64,000 nt of DNA from Paramecium octaurelia (Eukaryota; Ciliophora; Oligohymenophorea; Peniculida; Parameciidae), in NCBI GenBank assembly GCA_905182995.1, contig CAJJDP010000099.1, forward strand, positions 191,404-255,403, given 5' to 3'. The notes under the pieces are model-generated. The model was not told where the DNA came from. It did no database searches and saw nothing but the letters and a program-made list of their open reading frames with translations. The number at the start of each line of letters is the position of its first letter. Position 1 is the stretch's first letter. A program made the position numbers and the translations under genes. Shown piece after piece: positions 1-15,000 of the stretch.

Positions 1-3000
1 CAACTCAAACATTAATTGCTATCTGGACCAGTGCATGTAATACATGAAGAATTACAACTTTAGCAATTTTTCTGAGTTGAATCAAAGTATTACCCTGAGA
101 CACAATAATTATAACAATTGTCTTCGAATAAGAAGTATTTAGAAGTATCGCAAGCATTGCAAGTTGTACCATCAATACATGTCAAGCAATTTTCCATACA
201 TTTATCACAAGAGTGTGTAGTTTCATTCTAGAAGTACCCTTCAATGCAAGAGATCAAACATTAAGAGTTAAATAGGAAAAGCTTGTCGCTGCAACTTAAA
301 CATTAATTTGTGGTTGGACCGTTGCATGTATTACATGACAAATTACATTATTTACATTGATCAACATTCAAATAGTAACCATCTATACATTTATCACTAC
401 ATTTTCCTCCCATAAACATTAAGGTTCCACTACAAGTCAAACAATCATTCTCTTCAGGGCCTTAGCAAGTTAAACATGAAGTATGACAAACCTTGCATTT
501 GTTGTCAACAGTGTCAGGATAGTAAGATGTATTACAATTTTGTAAGCATTTACCACTTGAGTCACTCTCCTAAAACTTTTGAAGGTATAATTCAAGGGAA
601 CAAGTTGTACATTCTTAGATGTCATTACCTATGCATTACACACAAGTGTAATGACAAGAAACACAAACTTAATCGACAACCACATAACCTTCATTACAAT
701 TATCTAAACATTCTCTGCCTTATTTAACCAAAGGAGCTGAGCATTCAGTACAATCTGTTGCATTTGATCCATCACATTCTTTACATCTTGAATTACATTT
801 GATACATGATGAAGTCACAGAATATAAATATGTACCTGAAGGACATCCAGACGAACAAGTTCCTTCAAAGAGATAAAATCCTGTAAAGCAAGCTAAACAT
901 TAATTGCTTAGGTTTCCTTCACAACTTCTGCATGATACATGGCATTTATCACAAATCATAATTGAATTATTTCTGTATGTTAAGGGTGGGCATTTGGAGA
1001 CACAATTAAAAGAGAGTGGATCTGATACAATATCACCATATAGTTGTTAATCTGTTGAAGTTCCATCTAAATTTTACACTGATTAAATTGGACACTAAGT
1101 TACACAACTGTTCAAAGACAAATAGTAATTCACTTGATAATTATTGATGTTTTTATTCATGCATGCTGTGCAACTATTAGCCGAAGAACTTGTGCAACTT
1201 CTACAATTGGTAGCGCATAATTAGCATGTTCTAGTGATTTGATCTCCATAATATTAATAAGGACAAACTGTAATACATGGTGAGTTGATATCAGCACTTA
1301 ATGGACTCATGAATCTGTTGGTTGTGCATAAGGTACATTTAGCTGAGGCATCTATGCATTTACTACAAAATTGATGACAAGTATCGCAATTACTATTTGA
1401 AGTATTAGGATAAGTTCCATCTGGACAGGTTTAATTACAAGAATAATTGAAATAGAACAATCTTGGGCTGGCATTTGGTAAACATGATTAGCATTTATCT
1501 GCTGTGGTACCAAAGCATGTCTTACAACCAGCATAACAATCTCTGCAAGCTCTTGTTCCTGCATCTCCATAAAACCCTGCAGGGCATGCTGTTTAGCATA
1601 AAGGTGGAATTCCAATTAAAAACGAGCCTTGAGTACATGATGCACAAGATGTAGAATTTGTGCAAGTGGCACAAGTGGAAATACAAGGCTTACAAGTCTT
1701 GGTTGTCGTATCAGGATAGAAACCATCAGGACAATATTGATTGCAGGAATTTGAATATAGGAAAGTAGTATTGCAACTTTGACAGTTATCTATCTTAGCT
1801 CCATTACAAGTTAAACAACTAGGATCACATTATTTGCAAGTTCTTGTTAGAGTATCTCCATATTAATTGCTTAAGCAACTTGTAGTGCACAATATTCCAG
1901 TGTAGAAAGTAGAATCATTACATCTTTAGCAAGAAATGCTATCATTGCAAACAGAACAATTTGAAATACAAGATGTACATGTTGTGCCTGTCTTATAGGA
2001 TCCAGTTGGGCAACTGATGTAACATCCTTTATTATAGAACAAGTAACCAAAATCACAAGTCGTGCAATTGCCCATTCCTATAGATGTACAAGTAGCGCAT
2101 CCTTAAGAACAAGTATCACATCTCATATTAACTGTATCTAAAAATGTTCCTGCTGGGCATGTTGCTATGCAATCTCCCAAATAATTGAATCTACCAGCTG
2201 AACATATGATACAATCAGATTATGTTGAACCCTTACAAGTCTTACATCCAGGATCACATTATCTGCAGGCTCTGGCAGATACTTATCCGAAATATCCATC
2301 AGGACATACTGCTAAACAATTATTAAGAGAATTTATTGTATTTAAAAAGAAGCCATCATCACAGTATTAACAATCTAATGGATTAATGCATTTAAGACAG
2401 CCATTAACACATTTATCGCATCTAAATGTATCTGTTTTTCCATAAAATCTATCAGGACACAATGTTGTACATCTCTTTTCTTAAACCAAATAGAATATAG
2501 ATGCTCCACATGATAAACAATTATTTTCTAAAGGACCATCGCATGTTAAACATGATGAATTGCATGCTTAACATACCTTGTTGGCATCTCCATAATAACC
2601 AGATGAACACTGAGCAAGACATTGGTTTTAGAAGAAGAAGAAAGTAGGAGAGCATTTTGTGCATCTCTAAGCTGAAATTGATGTACATGAAGTACAATTT
2701 GAAGCACATTGATCACATTTATTTGTATCTGTATTAGCTACATAACCTACATTTTCCCCACAACTTGTTAAGCATCTTTTGTTAAGTAAATATCTTCCAG
2801 CTTAACATGAAATGCAAGAAGTTTCCTAGTCATCTGTGCAATCCTTACAAGTTGAGTGACAACTATTACAAATACCACCTGAAACAGTAGGGGTTAATGA
2901 AGGTTTTTAATAAAATGTAGTCTGACATTCAGGTATGCATTATCCTTTCACTTATTAGCCAGCCGTATATTACAAATACATATTTGGGTAACATTCTGTA

Positions 3001-6000
3001 CATGCTGTTGCAGTATCCAAACATTGTTTGCATGCGTTATCACAAATAGCACATGTGAAATCTAAATTCTTATAATAACCTGGCAAACATTGAATCAAAC
3101 ATTATCTCTGTTACTACAAATACAGACTACAAGTGGTTGATGTACATACATTATTCATAGAATCACTAACAGTTTATGCTATTGAAGGGAGACAAGATAT
3201 GCATCCAGTATCAGTAGTTGAAATGCAAACTTTACAATTTGAAATTGGACACTTGATACACTATTAATTATTGACATCTTAGAAAAAGGAATCCCCACAA
3301 GTATTTGTACATATATTATTTCCTAATCCATCCCAATTCTATTTGTAGTAGTATCCAGTATTGCATAAGGTACATTGGTTTGAGGTTGTACAAGAAGAAC
3401 AATTAGCCATACATGAAATACAATCATCTCCAGAAGTATAAGTACCAGGTCGACAATAGCAAGTTGGAGGTTGGATTCTTTAATTTGCACAAACAGAACA
3501 ATTTTTAGCTGATTAAGTACAAGTTATGCAATATTTAGTATTACACTATTCACAATTCAATAAGCCACTATCAAAATACCCATATGGACAAGTTGTACAT
3601 TGTGGAGTTCCTTACCTATTACCTGCACATTTTGAACATTATGATAAGGACAAGGAACAACTTGCACATTTTACTGAACAAGGTTAACAAGTATTAGTAG
3701 TAACGCCATTTTAGGTTAAATTATAAATAAAGAAACCATCCTTGCAAGTTAAGCATTTGTTCAAGCCGCTGCAAGTCAAACATGCTGCATCCATATTACT
3801 GCATGATAAACAAGTATTTGAAGTAGTTAAATAATAAGAATTACTAACACAAGTAAAGCATTTTGTTGCAGTCTCGCAAGTATTGCAATTATTAGTACAT
3901 CTGATGCAAGATGTTCCATTTAAGTAATAACCAGATACACAAGATGTACAACTAGCCAAATCTGTGCATTGATCACAAGGACTAACACATAATTTACATT
4001 TCTTTGTGGTATCAACTTCAGCTGAATCAAAATAGTATTTATTAACACAAGATTTGCAAACGTCTTAATCACAAGTTTTACAAGGTAATGAGCAACTAAT
4101 ACATTGGCTTAGACTTAGTTTGTAAAGATCATTTTAACATTTTGTACATATTGATCCTGAGTTACATTCAATACAAGGAAGTGTGCATGCTAGACATTCT
4201 GAACCATTATAATAGTAACCTACTGAGCATGATTAACATGTTGTCAAACTTGTACAAGTGACACATTTTTGATCGCATGTCTTACAAGTATTATTTTCCA
4301 AATATTTACCGGAAGCACAACTCAAACATGTTGTTGCTGTTCCTGTACAAGTAATACATGAAGTTTTATCACAATCCAGACAATATTTTTGAGTTTGATC
4401 ATAATATTTACCAGACAAACATAATTTACACACATTTGCAGAATCGCAAGTCCAGCAAGGTGAAATACACCTCTTACAACTATTAGCTTCATAATAGTAT
4501 AAATCTAAACAAGAAGTGCAAGAAGTTGCTGAATTAACACAAGATGAACAAGGTGATGTACATGCAGCACATTTATTATCAGTTGTTAAATATTATCTTG
4601 AAGTGCAAGTCATACAATAATCTGCTCTATTCCAACAAGTCTTGCAATTGCTGTCGCAAATTAAGCATTAAGTTCCTGACAAATAATAACCATCTATACA
4701 AGATAAACATGATGTTTAAGTTGTACAAGTGACACAAGGTGACACACATTAGGTACAAGTGTTTTAAGCAGTTAGATAGTAGGTAGAAACACAAGTTAAA
4801 CAATAAGATGCACTTGAACATGTTTAACAAGGGGAAACACAGTTTTAACAAACATTGTTGACCAAGTATTTTGTTAGTGTATTACAGCTTAAGCATTTAG
4901 TTGAAGTATCAACACATGATCCACATGGAGGTGTACAATCTAAGCACGATGTTCCACTTAAATAATATCCAGAAGCACATGAAGAGCATGTGGAAGCAAA
5001 TCCTGAACATTTGGTACAAGCAAAATTACAACTTAAACATTCTTAACCATTTAGATAAGTTCCATCAACACATGAACTACAACTAGCAGCAGCTGTACAA
5101 GTTAAGCATGGAGAAACACATGATGTGCAAGATGATACATTAAGATAATATTTGCTTTCACAAGAACTACAAGTTAAACCATCTGTTCCAGAGCAAGTTA
5201 AGCAAGGAGATTAGCAATTTGAACAAGTATTAGAGCTATTCAAATACTTACCACTTAAGCAACTATTACAAGTTGTTGAATTACTACAAGTATTACATCT
5301 GGGTTGGCAAGTCAAACATTAACCATTACTAATATAATGAGTGCTATCACATTTTGTACAAATTGATGAGCTGGAGCACTCCAAGCAATACGATAATTAA
5401 GTACAATCTTTACAGATTAATCCATCTAAGTAAAATCCAGCTATACAAGAATAACAATTTGTGTTTCCTGCAGTTTGACAAGTTAAGCAAGGAGAAGAGC
5501 ATGTAGTACAAGAGTTATTTGAGCCTGTGTAATAATATCCACTCTAACATGATAAACAAGCAACATCTGAACTACACAATTTACAAGGTGAAACACATTA
5601 CTAGCATGTATTCAAATTAGCTGGTTTGTAGTAATAATCTATACAACTCAAACAATTAGAAGCATTTGTCACACATGAAACACAAGGTGATTAACATTAA
5701 GCGCAAGCATTATTAGAAATATACTAACCAACATTACATTATTTGCAAATTCCATCCAAATAATAATTGGAACTGCAACTTGTACATGTTAAACCATTTG
5801 TACAAGAGGTACATCCAGTTGAACATTAAACACATGTTGATACATTTAGATAATATCCATCAGCACAAGATTAACAAGTACTTAAAGTTGTACAAGTTTT
5901 ACATTTTGCATCACATTAAGTACACACAGTTCCATTCAAATAATATCCTGTAATACATTCTTGACAATTTGTATTGCCTGAGTTTTAACATTTAACACAA

Positions 6001-9000
6001 GGGGATTGGCAAGTTAAACATGAGGTTCCACTCAAGTAAGTTGAGCTAATACAAGATAAACAATTAATAGCAGAAGTACAATTTATGCAAGGTGCCTAAC
6101 ATAATGTACAAGTACTATCTTGTAAATAGTATCCATTTATGCAATTGGTACATTAAGAAATCAATCCGCCGAAACATGATCCACAATTAGCATCACAAGT
6201 AAAGCATTTGTTTTAACCTTAATCATAGTATTATCCATCTGGACAATTACAAGTTGAACATTAGGCACATTAATAAAATGCATTTATAGAGTAACCATTT
6301 GAACATAATGTACAGTTTCCAGTATTTGTTTCGCATTCCATACAATTTGATGAACATGTTAGACATTATGAATTGGATAGATATTTACCTGTTAAGCAGG
6401 AAGTACACTAAGTATCTGCATTTTAGCAAGTTTTGCAACTATTTGAACATTAAGTACAATCTGAATTGCTACTATAAAATCCATCAGCGCAGCTTCCACA
6501 TTAAACCTAGCTATTTACAAAGTTGCATATATCCTTGCATTTTATTGGGCATTTAGTGCAAACGGAACCATTAAGATAGTATGTATCAACACAAGTACTG
6601 CAGACTTATGCTGATGAGCAATTTTAACATGGACTAACACATTACAAACAACTAGTTTAATTTAAATAGTATCCATTTGTGCAGCTCAAGCAAGAGGTTT
6701 GTCCACTGCAAGTTAAACATGGCTCTAAGCAAGCGACACAAGAATTATTAGTATAGTAATAGAATGTGTTTATACAGCTATTGCAAGATGATTAAGTCGA
6801 ACAAGTTGAACAAGGAGATACACAACTAATGCAGCTTGTTCCAGATAAGTAATATCCACTTTAACATAAGGAACATGATGTTGCTGAAACCGAACATAAT
6901 TGACATGCATTATCACATTTTGAACATAAGCCATTAGAGAAATAATATCCTGGAACGCAACTAAGGCAAGTGGAATCATTTGAACAATTTTAGCATGGAG
7001 ACATACATTCTATAATAATATAATAAATTACTTATGCAAGAATTAGAGTTAAGATAGTATGAATCTACACAGCTTAGGCAGTTAGTTGAACTTGTTATAC
7101 AATTTAGACAAGGTTATTGACATGATTTACAAGTATTAGATTCTAAATATTTAGTATCAATGCAACTAGTGCAAGTAGATTAATCGGAACATGATTTACA
7201 ACTCGTTGAACATTATACGCACTATCCATTATTCAAATAATGTGTAGAATCACAAGTATTGCAAGTAAGCTTACTGCTACAAATCAAACAAGAACTTAAG
7301 GTTGCACTACATAACATGCATTGACTATTTTCTAAGTAATAACCTGATTAACATGATTAGCAACTAGTAGTGCCTGAAGAAGTACATGAAGTACAAGGTT
7401 ATTCGCAAGTTACACAAGTCTTATTACTTAAAAATTTTCCTAAGACGCAAGATGAGCAATCACTTTATGAAGTGCAATTAATGCAAGGTTAAATACAAAG
7501 TAAGCATTAGTATCCTTATAAATAATAACCATCTATGCAACTAGTACATTGTGAAGCAGTCTATTCACAAGAATAACAGGGGTTTTAGCATGATTAACAT
7601 TTGAGGTTCAAGTAGTATTGATTATTTTCGCATGCAACACATTAACCAGCAACTNGTATCCATTTATGCAATTGGTACATTAAGAAATCAATCCGCCGAA
7701 ACATGATCCACAATTAGCATCACAAGTAAAGCATTTGTTTTAACCTTAATCATAGTATTATCCATCTGGACAATTACAAGTTGAACATTAGGCACATTAA
7801 TAAAATGCATTTATAGAGTAACCATTTGAACATAATGTACAGTTTCCAGTATTTGTTTCGCATTCCATACAATTTGATGAACATGTTAGACATTATGAAT
7901 TGGATAGATATTTACCTGTTAAGCAGGAAGTACACTAAGTATCTGCATTTTAGCAAGTTTTGCAACTATTTGAACATTAAGTACAATCTGAATTGCTACT
8001 ATAAAATCCATCAGCGCAGCTTCCACATTAAACCTAGCTATTTACAAAGTTGCATATATCCTTGCATTTTATTGGGCATTTAGTGCAAACGGAACCATTA
8101 AGATAGTATGTATCAACACAAGTACTGCAGACTTATGCTGATGAGCAATTTTAACATGGACTAACACATTACAAACAACTAGTTTAATTTAAATAGTATC
8201 CATTTGTGCAGCTCAAGCAAGAGGTTTGTCCACTGCAAGTTAAACATGGCTCTAAGCAAGCGACACAAGAATTATTAGTATAGTAATAGAATGTGTTTAT
8301 ACAGCTATTGCAAGATGATTAAGTCGAACAAGTTGAACAAGGAGATACACAACTAATGCAGCTTGTTCCAGATAAGTAATATCCACTTTAACATAAGGAA
8401 CATGATGTTGCTGAAACCGAACATAATTGACATGCATTATCACATTTTGAACATAAGCCATTAGAGAAATAATATCCTGGAACGCAACTAAGGCAAGTGG
8501 AATCATTTGAACAATTTTAGCATGGAGACATACATTCTATAATAATATAATAAATTACTTATGCAAGAATTAGAGTTAAGATAGTATGAATCTACACAGC
8601 TTAGGCAGTTAGTTGAACTTGTTATACAATTTAGACAAGGTTATTGACATGATTTACAAGTATTAGATTCTAAATATTTAGTATCAATGCAACTAGTGCA
8701 AGTAGATTAATCGGAACATGATTTACAACTCGTTGAACATTATACGCACTATCCATTATTCAAATAATGTGTAGAATCACAAGTATTGCAAGTAAGCTTA
8801 CTGCTACAAATCAAACAAGAACTTAAGGTTGCACTACATAACATGCATTGACTATTTTCTAAGTAATAACCTGATTAACATGATTAGCAACTAGTAGTGC
8901 CTGAAGAAGTACATGAAGTACAAGGTTATTCGCAAGTTACACAAGTCTTATTACTTAAAAATTTTCCTAAGACGCAAGATGAGCAATCACTTTATGAAGT

Positions 9001-12000
9001 GCAATTAATGCAAGGTTAAATACAAAGTAAGCATTAGTATCCTTATAAATAATAACCATCTATGCAACTAGTACATTGTGAAGCAGTCTATTCACAAGAA
9101 TAACAGGGGTTTTAGCATGATTAACATTTGAGGTTCAAGTAGTATTGATTATTTTCGCATGCAACACATTAACCAGCAACTAATTCATATCCAGTATCAC
9201 ATGAAGTACACTAAGTTCCTGAAATACAAGCATTACAACTATTTGCACATTAGGAACAATTAGATTCATTCAAATAATATCCGATTTAACATTCAGAACA
9301 GTTGATAGAAGTATTTGAACACTTTTTGCAAGCAGAATCACATAATTTACAAATTTATCCATCTAAATAATATCCTATCTAACATAAAGAGCAATTTGTA
9401 TTTCCTGCTATCAAACAATTGATACAAGGGGATTGACAAGGTAAACAAATATTATTATTGAGATAATAACCACTGTTGCAATTTGTGCAAGTATCACTTG
9501 CATTACATAAGTTGCACGGAGCAATACAATTCTTACAAGTAGATGAGTCTAAATAAAATCCAGCAGTGCAAGCCTAACAATTAGATTTAACTCCTTAACA
9601 TTTAGTACATGCACTGTCACAAGATTTACATTTAATTTCTGCACTATCATAGTATTATCCATCATCACAAGTACAATTAGAGCAAGCTATTGTTTTATAG
9701 AAATGATAAATTACTTGCACATTTGTTGAATTCATCTACCACGTATAGACTTTCGCAGCTCAAACAGTATCCAGTTGTGTCAGCACAAGTAACACAATGT
9801 TCGCCACATTCAGTACAAGTTTCTCCATTTAAATAAAATCCAACATTGCATGAGGTACATTTAGTATCTGTTTCAATGCAAGTCTTGCAGGTAGTAGAAC
9901 ATGAGTCACAAGCGTCACCAAAGTAGCCTGAAGCACAAGCATCACATTTTACGGAACCATTTAAGAATTAGCAAGTGGATTGGCATTATGCAGGGCAATC
10001 TAAGAAAATTAACTAATAAAATTACGTTTGCAGGTTGTTCCCTCAAGATAATTTGATTGTTTGCATGTTGAACATTGAGAAGTTCCTGATCCAGAGCATG
10101 TAGCACACTCTTAAGCGCATGATATACATGTAGCTCCATCAAAGTAATATCCATCGACACAAGTTTAGCATGTTGGAACATTTGAGCAATTTTTGCATGG
10201 TGACTAGCAAGCATGACAACTGTTTGATTCCAAGTAGTAACCATCATTACACTCTGAACAATTTGTATTTCCAGATTACGAGCATTGTTTGCAGGGAGGT
10301 TAACAAGATTAACAAGTCTTACTTGAATCGATGTAATAATATCCAACAACACAAGTTAAGCAAGCATCGGCGGCTGATTCGCAAGTGTTACATGGGGATG
10401 TGCATAATGAGCAGGTATTATTATTCAAGAAGTATTTGGATAAGCAGGATAAACAATGGGTGGCTGCAGTTTCACAGGTGGCACAAGGACTGTCGCATGC
10501 AGTGCAACTATTTCCTGATATGAATGATCCAGAAGAACATTATTTGCAAGTACCATCCAAATAATAATTTGATTGGCATTAAGTACATACAGAAGCACTA
10601 TTGCATGATGTACATCCAGTTGGACAAGATTAACATGAAGTTCCATCAATGTAATAACCCTCTTTGCAAGATTGGCATTTAGTTTCAGTCGTGCAAGTGA
10701 CGCATTTATCATCGCATTTAGTACAAGTTGAATTATTAAGCCAATATCCAGAAGCACATTTAGTACATTAAGCCAAATTGTCACACTCAGTGCATGAAGT
10801 CTCACAAGGTAAACATTGATTGCCTTCAAGGTATTTTCCTGGATTGCATGCTGTACAATATGAGTCACTGTTCAAACATTATTTACAATTAGCAGAGCAA
10901 TCCTAACAATGCCCAGAGGAGTAGAATTAAGTACTTGTGCATGCTACACAAACTCCGTCGACTACTTGATGGCCAGATATGCATGAGTTACATTGAGTTC
11001 CTGATGAGCAATTATTACAATTAGTTGAACAGGTAACGCAGGAGGTATCATTTAAATAATATCCAACTATGCATTGTGAACAATTAGTTGAAGAACCTGA
11101 ACATTTCGTGCAGGATGAATCGCATGGATTGCAAGTCGAACCTTCAATATAATATCCATTTGCACATGAAGAGCAATTTGTGTTTCCAGCAGTTGAACAG
11201 GTAAGACAAGGGAGTACACACTGTGTACAAGTTGTATCATTTAGATAATAACCAGAGATGCATGATCCACAGTTGTTGATTGCACTACAAGTTAAGCAAG
11301 GGTCTGGACAATCAGTACATGTTGAGTTATTCAAATAAAATTAAGATGTACAGGATTGACAATTAGTAGAAGTACCAACACATGATGTACATGCACCGTC
11401 ACAAGATTTACATTATTTTTCTGCACTATCATAGTATTATTCATCATCACAAGTACAATTAGAGCAAGCTATTGTTTTATAGAAATGATAAATTACTTGC
11501 ACATTTGTTGAATTCATCTACCACGTATAGACTTTCGCAGCTCAAACAGTATCCAGTTGTGTCAGCACAAGTAACACAATGTTCGCCACATTCAGTACAA
11601 GTTTCTCCATTTAAATAAAATCCAACATTGCATGAGGTACATTTAGTATCTGTTTCAATGCAAGTCTTGCAGGTAGTAGAACATGAGTCACAAGCGTCAC
11701 CAAAGTAGCCTGAAGCACAAGCATCACATTTTACGGAACCATTTAAGAATTAGCAAGTGGATTGGCATTATGCAGGGCAATCTAAGAAAATTAACTAATA
11801 AAATTACGTTTGCAGGTTGTTCCCTCAAGATAATTTGATTGTTTGCATGTTGAACATTGAGAAGTTCCTGATCCAGAGCATGTAGCACACTCTTAAGCGC
11901 ATGATATACATGTAGCTCCATCAAAGTAATATCCATCGACACAAGTTTAGCATGTTGGAACATTTGAGCAATTTTTGCATGGTGACTAGCAAGCATGACA

Positions 12001-15000
12001 ACTGTTTGATTCCAAGTAGTAACCATCATTACACTCTGAACAATTTGTATTTCCAGATTACGAGCATTGTTTGCAGGGAGGTTAACAAGATTAACAAGTC
12101 TTACTTGAATCGATGTAATAATATCCAACAACACAAGTTAAGCAAGCATCGGCGGCTGATTCGCAAGTGTTACATGGGGATGTGCATAATGAGCAGGTAT
12201 TATTATTCAAGAAGTATTTGGATAAGCAGGATAAACAATGGGTGGCTGCAGTTTCACAGGTGGCACAAGGACTGTCGCATGCAGTGCAACTATTTCCTGA
12301 TATGAATGATCCAGAAGAACATTATTTGCAAGTACCATCCAAATAATAATTTGATTGGCATTAAGTACATACAGAAGCACTATTGCATGATGTACATCCA
12401 GTTGGACAAGATTAACATGAAGTTCCATCAATGTAATAACCCTCTTTGCAAGATTGGCATTTAGTTTCAGTCGTGCAAGTGACGCATTTATCATCGCATT
12501 TAGTACAAGTTGAATTATTAAGCCAATATCCAGAAGCACATTTAGTACATTAAGCCAAATTGTCACACTCAGTGCATGAAGTCTCACAAGGTAAACATTG
12601 ATTGCCTTCAAGGTATTTTCCTGGATTGCATGCTGTACAATATGAGTCACTGTTCAAACATTATTTACAATTAGCAGAGCAATCCTAACAATGCCCAGAG
12701 GAGTAGAATTAAGTACTTGTGCATGCTACACAAACTCCGTCGACTACTTGATGGCCAGATATGCATGAGTTACATTGAGTTCCTGATGAGCAATTATTAC
12801 AATTAGTTGAACAGGTAACGCAGGAGGTATCATTTAAATAATATCCAACTATGCATTGTGAACAATTAGTTGAAGAACCTGAACATTTCGTGCAGGATGA
12901 ATCGCATGGATTGCAAGTCGAACCTTCAATATAATATCCATTTGCACATGAAGAGCAATTTGTGTTTCCAGCAGTTGAACAGGTAAGACAAGGGAGTACA
13001 CACTGTGTACAAGTTGTATCATTTAGATAATAACCAGAGATGCATGATCCACAGTTGTTGATTGCACTACAAGTTAAGCAAGGGTCTGGACAATCAGTAC
13101 ATGTTGAGTTATTCAAATAAAATTAAGATGTACAGGATTGACAATTAGTAGAAGTACCAACACATGATGTACATGCACCGTCACAAGATTTACATTATTT
13201 TTCTGCACTATCATAGTATTATTCATCATCACAAGTACAATTAGAGCAAGCTATTGTTTTATAGAAATGATAAATTACTTGCACATTTGTTGAATTCATC
13301 TACCACGTATAGACTTTCGCAGCTCAAACAGTATCCAGTTGTGTCAGCACAAGTAACACAATGTTCGCCACATTCAGTACAAGTTTCTCCATTTAAATAA
13401 AATCCAACATTGCATGAGGTACATTTAGTATCTGTTTCAATGCAAGTCTTGCAGGTAGTAGAACATGAGTCACAAGCGTCACCAAAGTAGCCTGAAGCAC
13501 AAGCATCACATTTTACGGAACCATTTAAGAATTAGCAAGTGGATTGGCATTATGCAGGGCAATCTAAGAAAATTAACTAATAAAATTACGTTTGCAGGTT
13601 GTTCCCTCAAGATAATTTGATTGTTTGCATGTTGAACATTGAGAAGTTCCTGATCCAGAGCATGTAGCACACTCTTAAGCGCATGATATACATGTAGCTC
13701 CATCAAAGTAATATCCATCGACACAAGTTTAGCATGTTGGAACATTTGAGCAATTTTTGCATGGTGACTAGCAAGCATGACAACTGTTTGATTCCAAGTA
13801 GTAACCATCATTACACTCTGAACAATTTGTATTTCCAGATTACGAGCATTGTTTGCAGGGAGGTTAACAAGATTAACAAGTCTTACTTGAATCGATGTAA
13901 TAATATCCAACAACACAAGTTAAGCAAGCATCGGCGGCTGATTCGCAAGTGTTACATGGGGATGTGCATAATGAGCAGGTATTATTATTCAAGAAGTATT
14001 TGGATAAGCAGGATAAACAATGGGTGGCTGCAGTTTCACAGGTGGCACAAGGACTGTCGCATGCAGTGCAACTATTTCCTGATATGAATGATCCAGAAGA
14101 ACATTATTTGCAAGTACCATCCAAATAATAATTTGATTGGCATTAAGTACATACAGAAGCACTATTGCATGATGTACATCCAGTTGGACAAGATTAACAT
14201 GAAGTTCCATCAATGTAATAACCCTCTTTGCAAGATTGGCATTTAGTTTCAGTCGTGCAAGTGACGCATTTATCATCGCATTTAGTACAAGTTGAATTAT
14301 TAAGCCAATATCCAGAAGCACATTTAGTACATTAAGCCAAATTGTCACACTCAGTGCATGAAGTCTCACAAGGTAAACATTGATTGCCTTCAAGGTATTT
14401 TCCTGGATTGCATGCTGTACAATATGAGTCACTGTTCAAACATTATTTACAATTAGCAGAGCAATCCTAACAATGCCCAGAGGAGTAGAATTAAGTACTT
14501 GTGCATGCTACACAAACTCCGTCGACTACTTGATGGCCAGATATGCATGAGTTACATTGAGTTCCTGATGAGCAATTATTACAATTAGTTGAACAGGTAA
14601 CGCAGGAGGTATCATTTAAATAATATCCAACTATGCATTGTGAACAATTAGTTGAAGAACCTGAACATTTCGTGCAGGATGAATCGCATGGATTGCAAGT
14701 CGAACCTTCAATATAATATCCATTTGCACATGAAGAGCAATTTGTGTTTCCAGCAGTTGAACAGGTAAGACAAGGGAGTACACACTGTGTACAAGTTGTA
14801 TCATTTAGATAATAACCAGAGATGCATGATCCACAGTTGTTGATTGCACTACAAGTTAAGCAAGGGTCTGGACNATGAACACTAGCAGCTTGTATCCCAT
14901 ATTTAACAGGATTATTAAACTAAAGTTAATTTAAATATAATCATTACCACAGCATTAATCATTTATTAATAGATAACCAAAAGAACATCCAAGACAGGAG

